From a virus: a stretch of DNA of 61,396 nucleotides. The stretch is taken from the IMG/VR virus record IMGVR_UViG_3300021433_000004, positions 1 through 61,396 of that record; one strand, given 5' to 3'. The notes beneath the pieces are model-generated. The model worked only from the letters and a program-made list of their open reading frames with translations, was not told the DNA's origin and did no database searches. A program made the translations under genes and the position numbers. This document shows positions 50,950 to 58,148 of the stretch, in pieces (position 1 is the stretch's first letter; every line of letters begins with the position of its first letter).

Positions 50950-51111
50950 TTACTCGACCCAAATATATGCCGGGTCGTTATCGCCATATTTGCCATTCGG
51001 TTTGAACAAATCACTGGGGCGCATTTCTGCCTTAGTGATCTGCCCGGTCATGAGCATATGCACTGCATCTTTGCAGGTTACTAGTCTGCGATTGTCATTC
51101 TCGCCGTACAT
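50950..51111 (-). CDS. Small protein (53 aa)
   Basis: ATG 51111 follows GGGAGGC. The 53-residue product (a GENDNRRLVTCKDAVHMLM start, ending with DNDPAYIWVE) is hydrophilic and natural in composition. It ends at TAA 50950-50952. No family is recognised. It lies between the HNH gene and the intergenic region. Confidence 0.6.
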   Translation of the reverse strand: MYGENDNRRLVTCKDAVHMLMTGQITKAEMRPSDLFKPNGKYGDNDPAYIWVE

Positions 51112-51122
51112 TCTAAGCCTCC

Positions 51123-51410
51123 CTAAATCCTTCTGCTGCCCTTATCGAAGTTGCAGGCCCAACAACTCAATGCCAGATTCTCGCGGTGATCATCATGCGT
51201 CGATCCGCCAGAGCCTTTGGGAATAATATGCTCCAATGTGGGCTCGCCAATGATTAGACCTTTATGCACATAGCAGAGCTTCGGCCCAGGCGCGTCGATT
51301 AACTCCTGTCGGCGACGTGCCAGCTCTTGTGGCCCTACCCACTCTCGATAGCCGCGAGGATGGTGCGGATCGTCAATTCTTCGGATTTCATTGGGCTTAA
51401 GACGTTTCAC
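51123..51410 (-). CDS. HNH endonuclease (95 aa)
   Basis: GTG 51410 was preferred, overlapping the previous stop (GTGA) after a GGAG site. The core has LEHIIPKGSGGSTHDDHRENLALSCWACN (in parts: LEHIIPKGSGGST and ENLALSCWACNFDKGS), the HNH signature with a zinc-stabilising CxxC. Such small HNH proteins near terminases cooperate in packaging in HK97-type phages. Here the phage is P22-like, so the role is unclear. Confidence 0.85.
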   Translation of the reverse strand: MKRLKPNEIRRIDDPHHPRGYREWVGPQELARRRQELIDAPGPKLCYVHKGLIIGEPTLEHIIPKGSGGSTHDDHRENLALSCWACNFDKGSRRI

Positions 51411-51712
51411 TTGGCTTCTCCTTTTGCCCACTTAACTCCAAGGGGATGACAGAAACAGTCTTCTTTGCCTTTCCAGCCGCAATTACAATATCTCTGCGGG
51501 CGATAGGTGAAACGATGCCCATTGGAGCAAGCAAAGTGAGTAATATGGCAGTTATCGTCGTGATGATGCCGCTTTCCCTGCTCATCGTAAAACGGCATAT
51601 AGGCAACCAAAGTCTCGCTTGTGCCATGATCGGTTACCTTTGAAGTCACGCCTGCTTCAGCACAGGCAGGGCAAATAATAATATCGGGATGCAAAGTTTC
51701 TCCACGGTTCAC
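51407..51712 (-). CDS. Zinc-ribbon protein (101 aa)
   Basis: GTG 51712 is coupled by GTGA. Cysteines and histidines are in pairs: ICPACAEAG at about 13-20, HHHDDNCH in the centre, and CNCGWKGKEDCFCH near 77-90. This suggests two or three metal sites. It is one of a chain of Cys-rich genes here. The family is not identified. Confidence 0.6.
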   Translation of the reverse strand: MNRGETLHPDIIICPACAEAGVTSKVTDHGTSETLVAYMPFYDEQGKRHHHDDNCHITHFACSNGHRFTYRPQRYCNCGWKGKEDCFCHPLGVKWAKGEAK

Positions 51713-51867
51713 GCAACTTCTCCTTTTGCCCGATGCTCCGAATAACAGCTTTCACGGCACCAGCGTTTTCCGCAGCACGGCTCGGAATGAATCCGACATA
51801 CCGGAGCACCGCAGTTTGCACACTGAGATGTAGCTCGAGTGTGATTGCCCTTCACGCAGCGTTTCAT
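51709..51867 (-). CDS. Cys-rich microprotein (52 aa)
   Basis: It starts in an ATGA overlap at 51867 and ends in a GTGA overlap at 51709. The 52 residues include eight cysteines (RCVKGNH, CANCGAPVC, CCGKRWCRESC), compatible with a B-box-like or double zinc fold. It is short but convincing from coupling on both sides. Confidence 0.65.
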   Translation of the reverse strand: MKRCVKGNHTRATSQCANCGAPVCRIHSEPCCGKRWCRESCYSEHRAKGEVA

Positions 51868-52136
51868 CGCCCACCCAGCTTATTGTGCAGCGGGTTATAC
51901 TGCCGCTCAATCCATGCCGCATGCTGCCTCTCTTCCTTGTCCGGCGTGTGTCTCCGCTTTTGTTCTTTTGGGGGCATTCCGCCTGTGCAGTTCACGATGA
52001 CGGAGTTCAGATCCCGAATCACGCGTTTGACGGCAAAGTCATAAGCCGTGCTGCCATTCCTGCCGTCTGTGAGTTTCCTGAAATCTATTTTCATTTGTGC
52101 CAGGTCCAAAGCCAATTTAGAGTCCGTATTCAGCAT
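51864..52136 (-). CDS. Hypothetical protein (90 aa)
   Basis: ATG 52136 has AAGGAAAAG upstream and lies inside the primase-like gene end. The C-terminal half is basic (KRRHTPDKEERQHAAWIERQY). No domain is recognised, and nucleic-acid binding is only suggested by charge. Confidence 0.5.
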   Translation of the reverse strand: MLNTDSKLALDLAQMKIDFRKLTDGRNGSTAYDFAVKRVIRDLNSVIVNCTGGMPPKEQKRRHTPDKEERQHAAWIERQYNPLHNKLGGR

Positions 52137-52686
52137 CGAGTTCTTTTCCTTCTTTGGTCGAGAGAAACAACTCCCATAATTTGTCCCATCCCCAACGCTT
52201 TACAAACTTCGCCGTTTTTGCGTCCCGCTGCCTGATCGCCTTCTTCTCCGGGTACATGCGATCCTCCACGGCTATGATCTGACGATCCAACTCTTCAACA
52301 CCAGACGGCCGAGTATTCACCACAATACATACCGGATAGCCTAGTTCCGCCATTTCGCTTTGCTCCAGCTGGAAGTTCGTCACGATTAACTTTCGCCGGA
52401 TGGCTTTAAGCTCACGCAACGTCTGCTCGTCCCTGAGTCTCGCTCGGACCTCAGGCGATTGTTTTGGGCGCTCGCCGAGCAAATCCTTCCATGTCAGCCC
52501 CATCGCCTTTAGAACTTCGTCCTGCGTGCAGCCCTGAGACATGCACTTGAAAATAATGGGTTGCTTTCGGCCTTCGGCTATCGATAGGGATGGGCGCTTA
52601 TCCGCGTGGGCTGGGCATCGGGCCAAATATCTCCCCTTGCCGATCCGTTTAGCTCCAAGAAGACTGGCAAACTCTGATACTGTCAT
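52117..52686 (-). CDS. Primase-like zinc-binding protein without TOPRIM (189 aa)
   Basis: The N-terminal part carries a CHC2-type zinc site: Cys24 and His27 in RCPAHADK, with Cys48 and Cys53 further on (FKCMSQGCTQDEV). This resembles the DNA-recognition domain of bacterial and phage primases. The rest is a charged helical region without the TOPRIM motifs needed for catalysis. It is coupled by ATGA to the helicase, so it may guide it or a host primase to templates. Confidence 0.65.
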   Translation of the reverse strand: MTVSEFASLLGAKRIGKGRYLARCPAHADKRPSLSIAEGRKQPIIFKCMSQGCTQDEVLKAMGLTWKDLLGERPKQSPEVRARLRDEQTLRELKAIRRKLIVTNFQLEQSEMAELGYPVCIVVNTRPSGVEELDRQIIAVEDRMYPEKKAIRQRDAKTAKFVKRWGWDKLWELFLSTKEGKELDAEYGL

Positions 52687-54221
52687 GCTGGCACCTGGGG
52701 CTGATTCCTTTCATTGTGCTTCGACTTGGCCCATGCGATCCGCTTGTGCTTGTCAAACTGCTTCACCGCATAGCTCGGTTCCCTAGGAGACTCCACAAGG
52801 CCACGCGGCCAAATCCCGAAATGCTCGCGGTATCCATTCGCTGCCCAACCGTCTTTGTATCCGCGCTCTCTGGCAAGGAATAACATCCCAGAGTAGAATT
52901 CCTGCTTCTCTGCGTGTGTCGGCTCCGCTTTCTTTTCGCGCTTCTCTTTAGTAGCCTTCTCATATTCCCACTGAGTCATCTCAACGAGTACCGCCGGAAT
53001 GAAATCTTTTGCCATACCCTTGAGTTCAGGGGGGATGCCGCATCTCGGACAGATGGGCTTGTTATGCATAAAACCGCATTGCTGGCAAGTGATCTGCACT
53101 TTCTCGGTTTTCTTTCGCTGCTCGTCCAAGTGCTCAACCTGCTCTTTGCCCTTGGCTAATTCCCAGTCTCGTGGCAATTCTAAGCGCCCATGGCGATAAA
53201 CATTTCCTGAGTGGTCATGGTATTGAAGATTGCGCTTGCCAGTGAAAGGACGCATTCCGCGCCCACCGGATTGCAGGTACTTGATAATGCTTTTCGAGGG
53301 AGCTGCATCAACGATGCAATCTATGCAAGGGATATCCGTTCCCTCGACATAAACCATCGCATTGCAAATTACCTGAGTCTCGCCAGAATTGATTTCCGCA
53401 AACACCCGATCCCGAATACTATTGTCCGTTTCGCCGTCGATGTGTACGGCCTTTACACCTGCCGCTTTGAACTGATTCATTAGGTGGATGGAATGCGCTA
53501 CGCCAGAAGCAAATACCATCGTCCTCCGATCACAGGCATATCGCTTCCAATTGTCAACGATGTCGCCTATCAGAACCGTGGCATTCATCACGGCTTCTAG
53601 TTGCGCTTTGTTGTACTCACCGGCCGTCAGCTTGACGCCAGTCACGTCCGGTATAATCCCTACCCGATAATCCACAGGGACTAGATATCCGTGGTCGATT
53701 AACCAGGGCATATCGGGAGTTCTCACCATTCGGTCAAAAATGTTTCCCAAGCCAAAGCCATCAGTGCGTATGGGAGTAGCCGTTAAACCGAGAACTTTTG
53801 CCCCGCTTTGCTTGTAATGGTCAATGATCGCTAGATGGCGGTCCGAACCCGCTCGATGAACTTCGTCTACTACCAGTAATCCAGCTTCCGGGAATCCTTG
53901 CTGCTTCCGCCGCGCCCAAAGGGTATCTATCGAGGCCACCTGTACGTCAAGCCACTGCATTGGAGCATGGTCAGCCATGATAATGCCAGCCTCAATATCA
54001 GCATCAGCCAGCTTTGTAAGAGTTTGCGCTACGATCTCGCGGCGGTGGGCAAGAACCAGAACCCGCTCTTTCGCGTGCTCTCGGCGCATGGCTATCAGGT
54101 GCGCCCCAGAGATCGTCTTGCCCGCTCCCGTCGGAGCTTGTAATAGAACTGCTTGGACCTCTTTGAAGGCCCGCCATACGTCCCGATTTGCCTCTAGCTG
54201 ATACTCTCTAAGATTTAACAT
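52683..54221 (-). CDS. SF2 DEAD/DEAH-box helicase (512 aa)
   Basis: ATG 54221 was chosen because the protein begins with the usual LREYQLEA helix; an earlier ATG at 54248 is possible. Walker A APTGAGKT is near 29-36, DEVH is at about 119-122, and a helicase C domain has the HIDGETDNSIRDRVF segment and a QSGGRGMRPF motif VI. A C-terminal zinc ribbon (CQQCGFM with CPRCG) and the phrase GWAANGYREHFGIWPRG are typical of phage replicative helicases. It likely unwinds DNA for replication or recombination. Confidence 0.9.
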   Translation of the reverse strand: MLNLREYQLEANRDVWRAFKEVQAVLLQAPTGAGKTISGAHLIAMRREHAKERVLVLAHRREIVAQTLTKLADADIEAGIIMADHAPMQWLDVQVASIDTLWARRKQQGFPEAGLLVVDEVHRAGSDRHLAIIDHYKQSGAKVLGLTATPIRTDGFGLGNIFDRMVRTPDMPWLIDHGYLVPVDYRVGIIPDVTGVKLTAGEYNKAQLEAVMNATVLIGDIVDNWKRYACDRRTMVFASGVAHSIHLMNQFKAAGVKAVHIDGETDNSIRDRVFAEINSGETQVICNAMVYVEGTDIPCIDCIVDAAPSKSIIKYLQSGGRGMRPFTGKRNLQYHDHSGNVYRHGRLELPRDWELAKGKEQVEHLDEQRKKTEKVQITCQQCGFMHNKPICPRCGIPPELKGMAKDFIPAVLVEMTQWEYEKATKEKREKKAEPTHAEKQEFYSGMLFLARERGYKDGWAANGYREHFGIWPRGLVESPREPSYAVKQFDKHKRIAWAKSKHNERNQPQVPA

Positions 54222-54712
54222 GAGGCCTGCTCGTATGCTGACCCGCATGCCCTAAGTATGCGATGCACGACAGACGGTATATCCGCTTCGACTTCTTCGT
54301 TCGTGAACCTGACAACTCTGATCCCGGCCCTTCTCAATATCCGTGTTCTCTGTGCATCTTTCTTGCCGCGGAACAGATGGTACGGGCCATCGACCTCAAT
54401 AGCCAACCTGACTCGCGGTATGTAAAAATCAACAATGTAGCATTCGGCGGGATATTGGAAGCAGACTTTAAGTTTATGGCGGGGGAGGACTTCTCGGAGG
54501 ACATTGAGCAGAGTCCGCTCCGCTTTCGTGGCATTGTCGATATTCTCAAGGGCGAACCGTTTAATGCGTGGACTAACTTTGTGCGGATTGTGCAGCTCAG
54601 ACCGTAACCGCTCCTCCCTCCTCTGGCTCTTTGACTTCTTTCGGACGTGCGGAGGAATCCCGAACTGATATTGCATCGACAACGATCGGTATTCGTCGGC
54701 TGATTTGGGCAT
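54215..54712 (-). CDS. DUF559 endonuclease-like protein (165 aa)
   Basis: The C-terminal domain has the PD-(D/E)xK arrangement of DUF559 and Vsr-type nucleases: Glu65, Asp95 in YIVDFYIPR, Glu106 in LAIEVDGPYHLF, and a late RFTNEEVEADI. The N-terminal 60 residues are basic and could bind DNA. It lies just before the helicase in leftward order, overlapping it. A role in recombination, repair or host DNA degradation is possible. Confidence 0.8.
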   Translation of the reverse strand: MPKSADEYRSLSMQYQFGIPPHVRKKSKSQRREERLRSELHNPHKVSPRIKRFALENIDNATKAERTLLNVLREVLPRHKLKVCFQYPAECYIVDFYIPRVRLAIEVDGPYHLFRGKKDAQRTRILRRAGIRVVRFTNEEVEADIPSVVHRILRACGSAYEQASC

Positions 54713-55276
54713 GGTTACCTATATACCCTACTGATTTAGTAGCCTACAAGATCAAAATCTAAATCAAGACCCTGGTGTTGTTCTTAAATCAAATGCTTGA
54801 TTCCAGAGCAGGAAAAAGCAGGGGCTACAACCACTGAATTTTCCTGACGCCATGCTTTCATCCGTCGCATGTGTCAGCGTGCAATCGCCTTTATGCACGG
54901 CCCCCGCAGGGGTCGTCCCCCTTAACGATGGGCGATGGCGCACGCGCCGCAGGTCACCGGAGCACGCTCTGGGGCGCAATCCCCATTGCCTGCACAGAAA
55001 ATAGCTACGGGCGCTGCAAAACTCGAATTGATTGAGATTGTCATTCGCCAAGGAGCTAAACGGGACAAGAAGGATTGGGCGGTTCTGGCGGCTCCTTGGC
55101 GAGGAATTTAACCAGGGGACCGCCCGCTCCAAATTGTTCCGCGAAACAAGTGTAATCACACTATCAAACCCTTTGCAAGCTAAAAATACAGCGAATCCCG
55201 TATTTTTTCCAGCAGAACGTTTGCGTTACTATGTAGGCACTAGCTGCATTAAATATTCCGCACCAAGAGGCTCCGA
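54713..55276. promoter_or_regulatory. Long intergenic control region
   Basis: This 564-base region holds no convincing gene. Near its left end, AT-rich direct repeats TAAATCAA (54760 and 54785) and inverted repeats GATTTAG/CTAAATC and AATCAAG/CTTGATT look like operators. A GC-rich central part (about 54890-55130) has several small hairpins and a larger nested structure. Near 55149-55162 is AGTGT-AATC-ACACT. It separates the recombination and replication parts and precedes a plus-strand gene. Confidence 0.5.
55045..55125 (+). ncRNA. Candidate structured RNA (pseudoknot)
   Basis: A 12-base inverted repeat, TCGCCAAGGAGC at 55045-55056 and GCTCCTTGGCGA at 55091-55102, flanks a 34-base loop. Within the loop GGGCGGT (55077-55083) is complementary to ACCGCCC (55119-55125) outside it. 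If transcribed, the two stems can coexist as a pseudoknot, or compete. Strand is uncertain because the inverted repeats fit either strand. The alternative is a replication origin or a DNA-binding site. Confidence 0.4.
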
Positions 55277-55483
55277 ATGCGATTCTATGACTGGCTGCTA
55301 CATCTCAAGGCCGATGGCCGCCTGAATCACAAAACCCTGCAACTGCATCAGATCCCAGAACCTTACCTGCAAGAACTCTGGGTGGAAGGTGTCTGCCCTA
55401 CCGTCCGGGCGGTCATCAATTTCTGCCGCATGGACCCAGAACGATTCAAAGATGCGATGGAGAAGTACGAGCTCGCCGCATAA
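55277..55483 (+). CDS. Small putative regulator (68 aa)
   Basis: A single plus-strand gene set between leftward operons. ATG 55277 is preceded by AGAGG at good spacing. The product has three or four predicted helices (YDWLLHLKADGRLN, a central LQELWVEGVC, FCRMDPERFKDAM) and could be a small helix-turn-helix protein. Isolation downstream of operator-like repeats suggests a regulator expressed alone. The fold assignment is tentative. Confidence 0.6.
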   Translation: MRFYDWLLHLKADGRLNHKTLQLHQIPEPYLQELWVEGVCPTVRAVINFCRMDPERFKDAMEKYELAA

Positions 55484-55520
55484 TCCGTGCGCTGGCTGGC
55501 CTAGCGTTCGATTCTAGCGA

Positions 55521-55566
55521 GGTTTAGGCTATGGCCTGCCTCTGACTACCCCGAAAGGCCAAACCG
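55521..55566. terminator. Hairpin between converging genes
   Basis: TGGCCT (55532-55537) pairs with AGGCCA (55556-55561), and an outer GGTT/AACC extends the stem with an internal bulge. It lies between a plus-strand stop and a minus-strand stop. There is no clear U-run, so it is a weak candidate. Confidence 0.35.
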
Positions 55567-55577
55567 CCTCTAATCGC

Positions 55578-55766
55578 TTATTCTGCCCACCAAGTCAGCC
55601 AGGCCATGTAGCCCGCCGAAATAGCGAAGAAGCTGAAGGCCGCTAGCACCAGCACGGCCGCACAGTAATCCCATGCCGTCCATGGCACACGCGATTTCTG
55701 CCGGTTCCGCAGCAGGTAGAAGTCATTGATCTCGGCATCCTCTTCCGGTTTCTCCCATGCCATCAT
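55578..55766 (-). CDS. Small membrane protein (62 aa)
   Basis: ATG 55766 is in an ATGA overlap with the previous gene. The N-terminal half is acidic. The C-terminal half has a transmembrane stretch (YCAAVLVLAAFSFFAIS) followed by aromatic residues. The family is not recognised, and the position in the recombination operon gives no clear role. Confidence 0.55.
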   Translation of the reverse strand: MMAWEKPEEDAEINDFYLLRNRQKSRVPWTAWDYCAAVLVLAAFSFFAISAGYMAWLTWWAE

Positions 55767-55948
55767 CGCGGTTTCCTTTCGTACGCACTCTTGATTAACT
55801 GCTCGACGCTTTCCGTAACAATCTGCCGATTCAATAACTTGCCCAAGTGCATCAAGGCTCCCGATCCGCAGCACTCACAGGCTGAGGCATTCTGCCCGAC
55901 AGAATCACAATTGACGCATAACCAAAGGCGCGACAAGGGAGTGATCAT
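55763..55948 (-). CDS. Zinc-ribbon small protein (61 aa)
   Basis: The product has LWLCVNCDSVGQNASACECCGS near residues 9-29, an obvious CxxC/CxxC ribbon, then a basic helix. It is a recurrent small phage protein. It overlaps the DUF5131 gene by ATGA. It may be a nucleic-acid binding accessory. Confidence 0.7.
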   Translation of the reverse strand: MITPLSRLWLCVNCDSVGQNASACECCGSGALMHLGKLLNRQIVTESVEQLIKSAYERKPR

Positions 55949-56637
55949 GCCGCCACCGGGAATTCATGTACCCAGTAACTGTCTGGGATTCTGCCCTGCA
56001 TTCCAGATTTTGGGCCAGAGTCCTGCTTCACGAATATCGGCACCAAGGAAGTCCGGCATTGATCTACAAGGTCCGTAATCCACCGCAATTGGCAATCACG
56101 GTCCGAGCCTGACTCACCGCCCACAATCACCCAGTCAATCGAATGCAGCGGGACGGGAGTCAGGGCTGCAAGTAGAGGCTCAAGCGAAAGGAACCTTACC
56201 CTGGCCGGAATCTGTTGCAGGTAGATGATGCGGTCGAAATAGAACTGGCTTTCTACGCTCACGCCAAGCCAGACATTCGGGTAACCATCGCCCCAATCAG
56301 CAGGTAGCCGTTCGGCAATCAACTCGGGGCGCTTGGTGAGAATCTGGTACGTCAGATGCGGTGTCTTTCTGATGATCTCCCACGCTTCAGTTCGCCACGC
56401 ATCCGCCGACTCGATGAAGAAGTCCGACCATGAGCACGTAAACACCATGCGCGGCTCCTTCCATTTAAGTGGTGCATTGAATGTGGTCTTGCTCCGCTGC
56501 ACCTTGTAGGGATCACGTCCATATCTCTGCATCTCGCGGTACATATAGCAAAACTTGCAGCCAGGTGAAATCTTCGTGCAGCCATACCAAGGATTCCACG
56601 TTGCCTCAGTCCAGCCAATATCGGTAATTTCCCCCAT
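55945..56637 (-). CDS. DUF5131 (phage Gp37/Gp68) family protein
   Basis: The protein has the family's C-x6-C-x2-C cluster (Cys20, Cys27, Cys30 in YGCTKISPGCKFCY). It is followed by WKEPRMVFTCSWSDFF, the YQILTKRPELIAERLP segment, LGVSVES and WVIVGGESG. The Cys pattern and fold resemble radical-SAM enzymes, though the exact chemistry is unknown. It is commonly found in phage recombination and modification operons. Here it lies between a YqaJ exonuclease gene and small zinc genes. Confidence 0.85.
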   Translation of the reverse strand: MGEITDIGWTEATWNPWYGCTKISPGCKFCYMYREMQRYGRDPYKVQRSKTTFNAPLKWKEPRMVFTCSWSDFFIESADAWRTEAWEIIRKTPHLTYQILTKRPELIAERLPADWGDGYPNVWLGVSVESQFYFDRIIYLQQIPARVRFLSLEPLLAALTPVPLHSIDWVIVGGESGSDRDCQLRWITDLVDQCRTSLVPIFVKQDSGPKSGMQGRIPDSYWVHEFPVAA

Positions 56638-57320
56638 TATTTTGCCTCCGTCAGTTCGGTGACTATGGGCCGCGCCGCGGTCAAAGTGTGCAGCATCTCA
56701 GCCAGTTCATCTAAGAACTTTCCAACCTCAGCTTCACACTCTGCGATTCGCTCTCGATCCCGATGATGCCGGCGCACGAATAACCGCAAGCCAGGAGTAA
56801 TCATTTCCTTGCAATACGATCCATAATCAACCCACTCTCGCTCGGGGGCGCAGGCTAACTGCATGTTCATCTGCCAGATATAATCCTCTGGAATCACACC
56901 GCCGCGAAGAATCTCGAAATGGTTTTCGGGTTTGAGGTTCTTAAGCTCCAAGAGGCCGATATCGCCCACTTTGGCATCCGGAGAAGCTCCTGCATATTTG
57001 ATCGTATCGTGCAGGTAAAATCCTCCATTCGTAGTCATCTCCCCAGTTTCGGCTTCATAAGCGGCCAGTGCTGCGGCTTCATCTTCTTGCCCGCGAATCA
57101 TCCAGTCCGAGACGTAATGTTCCGAAGCTCTTCCGGTTAAATGTTCGCAGGCTAACTCAACCATGTAGTTGTAGCGAGAGGCTTTATAATCGCCTTTCTC
57201 CCCGTTCGCTGATTTCTTCTTGAGGCGTGCAATAATATCGTGCATGCGGGAAGCCGTACAAACGCCAACCCGCATACGCAGCCATTCATCCGAGTGCTGA
57301 TCTACATCAACCCATGGCAT
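56637..57320 (-). CDS. YqaJ-type viral recombinase exonuclease
   Basis: This 227-residue protein shows the lambda-exonuclease-like YqaJ fold: SEHYVSDWMIRGQEDEAAALAAYE, then GASPDAKVGD (Asp115) and LLELKNLKP (Glu125, Lys127), then DYIWQMNMQLACAPERE. It degrades one strand of double-stranded DNA to feed annealing. It overlaps the ERF gene and works with it, like lambda Exo with Beta. Confidence 0.9.
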   Translation of the reverse strand: MPWVDVDQHSDEWLRMRVGVCTASRMHDIIARLKKKSANGEKGDYKASRYNYMVELACEHLTGRASEHYVSDWMIRGQEDEAAALAAYEAETGEMTTNGGFYLHDTIKYAGASPDAKVGDIGLLELKNLKPENHFEILRGGVIPEDYIWQMNMQLACAPEREWVDYGSYCKEMITPGLRLFVRRHHRDRERIAECEAEVGKFLDELAEMLHTLTAARPIVTELTEAK

Positions 57321-58114
57321 TACTGGCCTTCTTTCCGGGGATGCAGCTCCCTATAGCGATCATTCTTGGCCTTTGAATAGAGAGTTTGAGCAGGCTCATC
57401 GCCGGTAGCCTTAGCCTCTTGCAGGGCCTCCTGAAAGGCAGTCTTGAGTGCGGTATCATTCCCTGCCGCCATGATCTGATTTGTGCGTTTTTTAACGACT
57501 TCCTCTGGCACAGGCTTATAGCTTAGCGTGGCTTCCTCCGGATTCCTGCCGTCATTGTCCATGCCCTCCGCCACAATGCCCGCCGAGGCCAGTAGGGTAT
57601 ACCGTTCCAGATAGGAGGTAGTTGACCCAATTGCTTGCACATTGTTCTTGCCGCCAGAAGTATCAGGAGGGCCGCCTAGAGTAGCCATATCTTCGACATG
57701 CCCCGATGCCGTATGCCGAAATACACAGGTCATAATCGTGCGGCCGTTCTCACCCTCGGAGGGGCGCCAGGTATGGATGATGCCCTCTTTCTTCAATTCC
57801 ACAGCGATCTGCTTGGCTGCCTTGTCGAGTTCCGCATGCCAGTAGGCCGTCTCAGTGCCGTCTTTGTTTTTGTAGGCAACTCGCTTGGTCTTATGGACTA
57901 CCGGGATGTGCTCTCGGAACCTACCTAGAGCGGCCTCGAATTGCAGCCGCGCATCTTCCCGGCGAGCTTTTGTCATGGCCTCAACCAGCATGGCGAACTG
58001 TTCTGCCCCGCCTCCGCGCTCAACGGCTATCTGCATCAGCCGTTCCCACTTGTCGGTCGGCCCTGGCACCGCAATCGCTTCCTGCTTCTCCGTGTTTTCT
58101 ATTACTTGCTCCAC
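57320..58114 (-). CDS. ERF family single-strand annealing protein
   Basis: This 264-residue protein carries the ERF region: FEAALGRFREHIPVVHKTKRV, YWHAELDKAAKQIAVELKKEGI, and then QAIGSTTSYLERYTLLASAGI. P22 Erf anneals complementary single strands in homologous recombination and circularisation. It is directly coupled to the exonuclease. The N-terminus has a short acidic lead and the C-terminus is Lys-rich. Confidence 0.9.
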   Translation of the reverse strand: MEQVIENTEKQEAIAVPGPTDKWERLMQIAVERGGGAEQFAMLVEAMTKARREDARLQFEAALGRFREHIPVVHKTKRVAYKNKDGTETAYWHAELDKAAKQIAVELKKEGIIHTWRPSEGENGRTIMTCVFRHTASGHVEDMATLGGPPDTSGGKNNVQAIGSTTSYLERYTLLASAGIVAEGMDNDGRNPEEATLSYKPVPEEVVKKRTNQIMAAGNDTALKTAFQEALQEAKATGDEPAQTLYSKAKNDRYRELHPRKEGQ

Positions 58115-58148
58115 AGTTAAGCCTCCTTTTGCTCAATCTTTTTGCCGT

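Noticed and set aside
54764-55159. 131-codon minus-strand frame in the large intergenic region
   Set aside because: Arg/Ser-rich with no motif and poor start context; the region looks structural or regulatory.
55500-55530. tRNA-like TTCGATTC segment
   Set aside because: No cloverleaf arms could be found around it.
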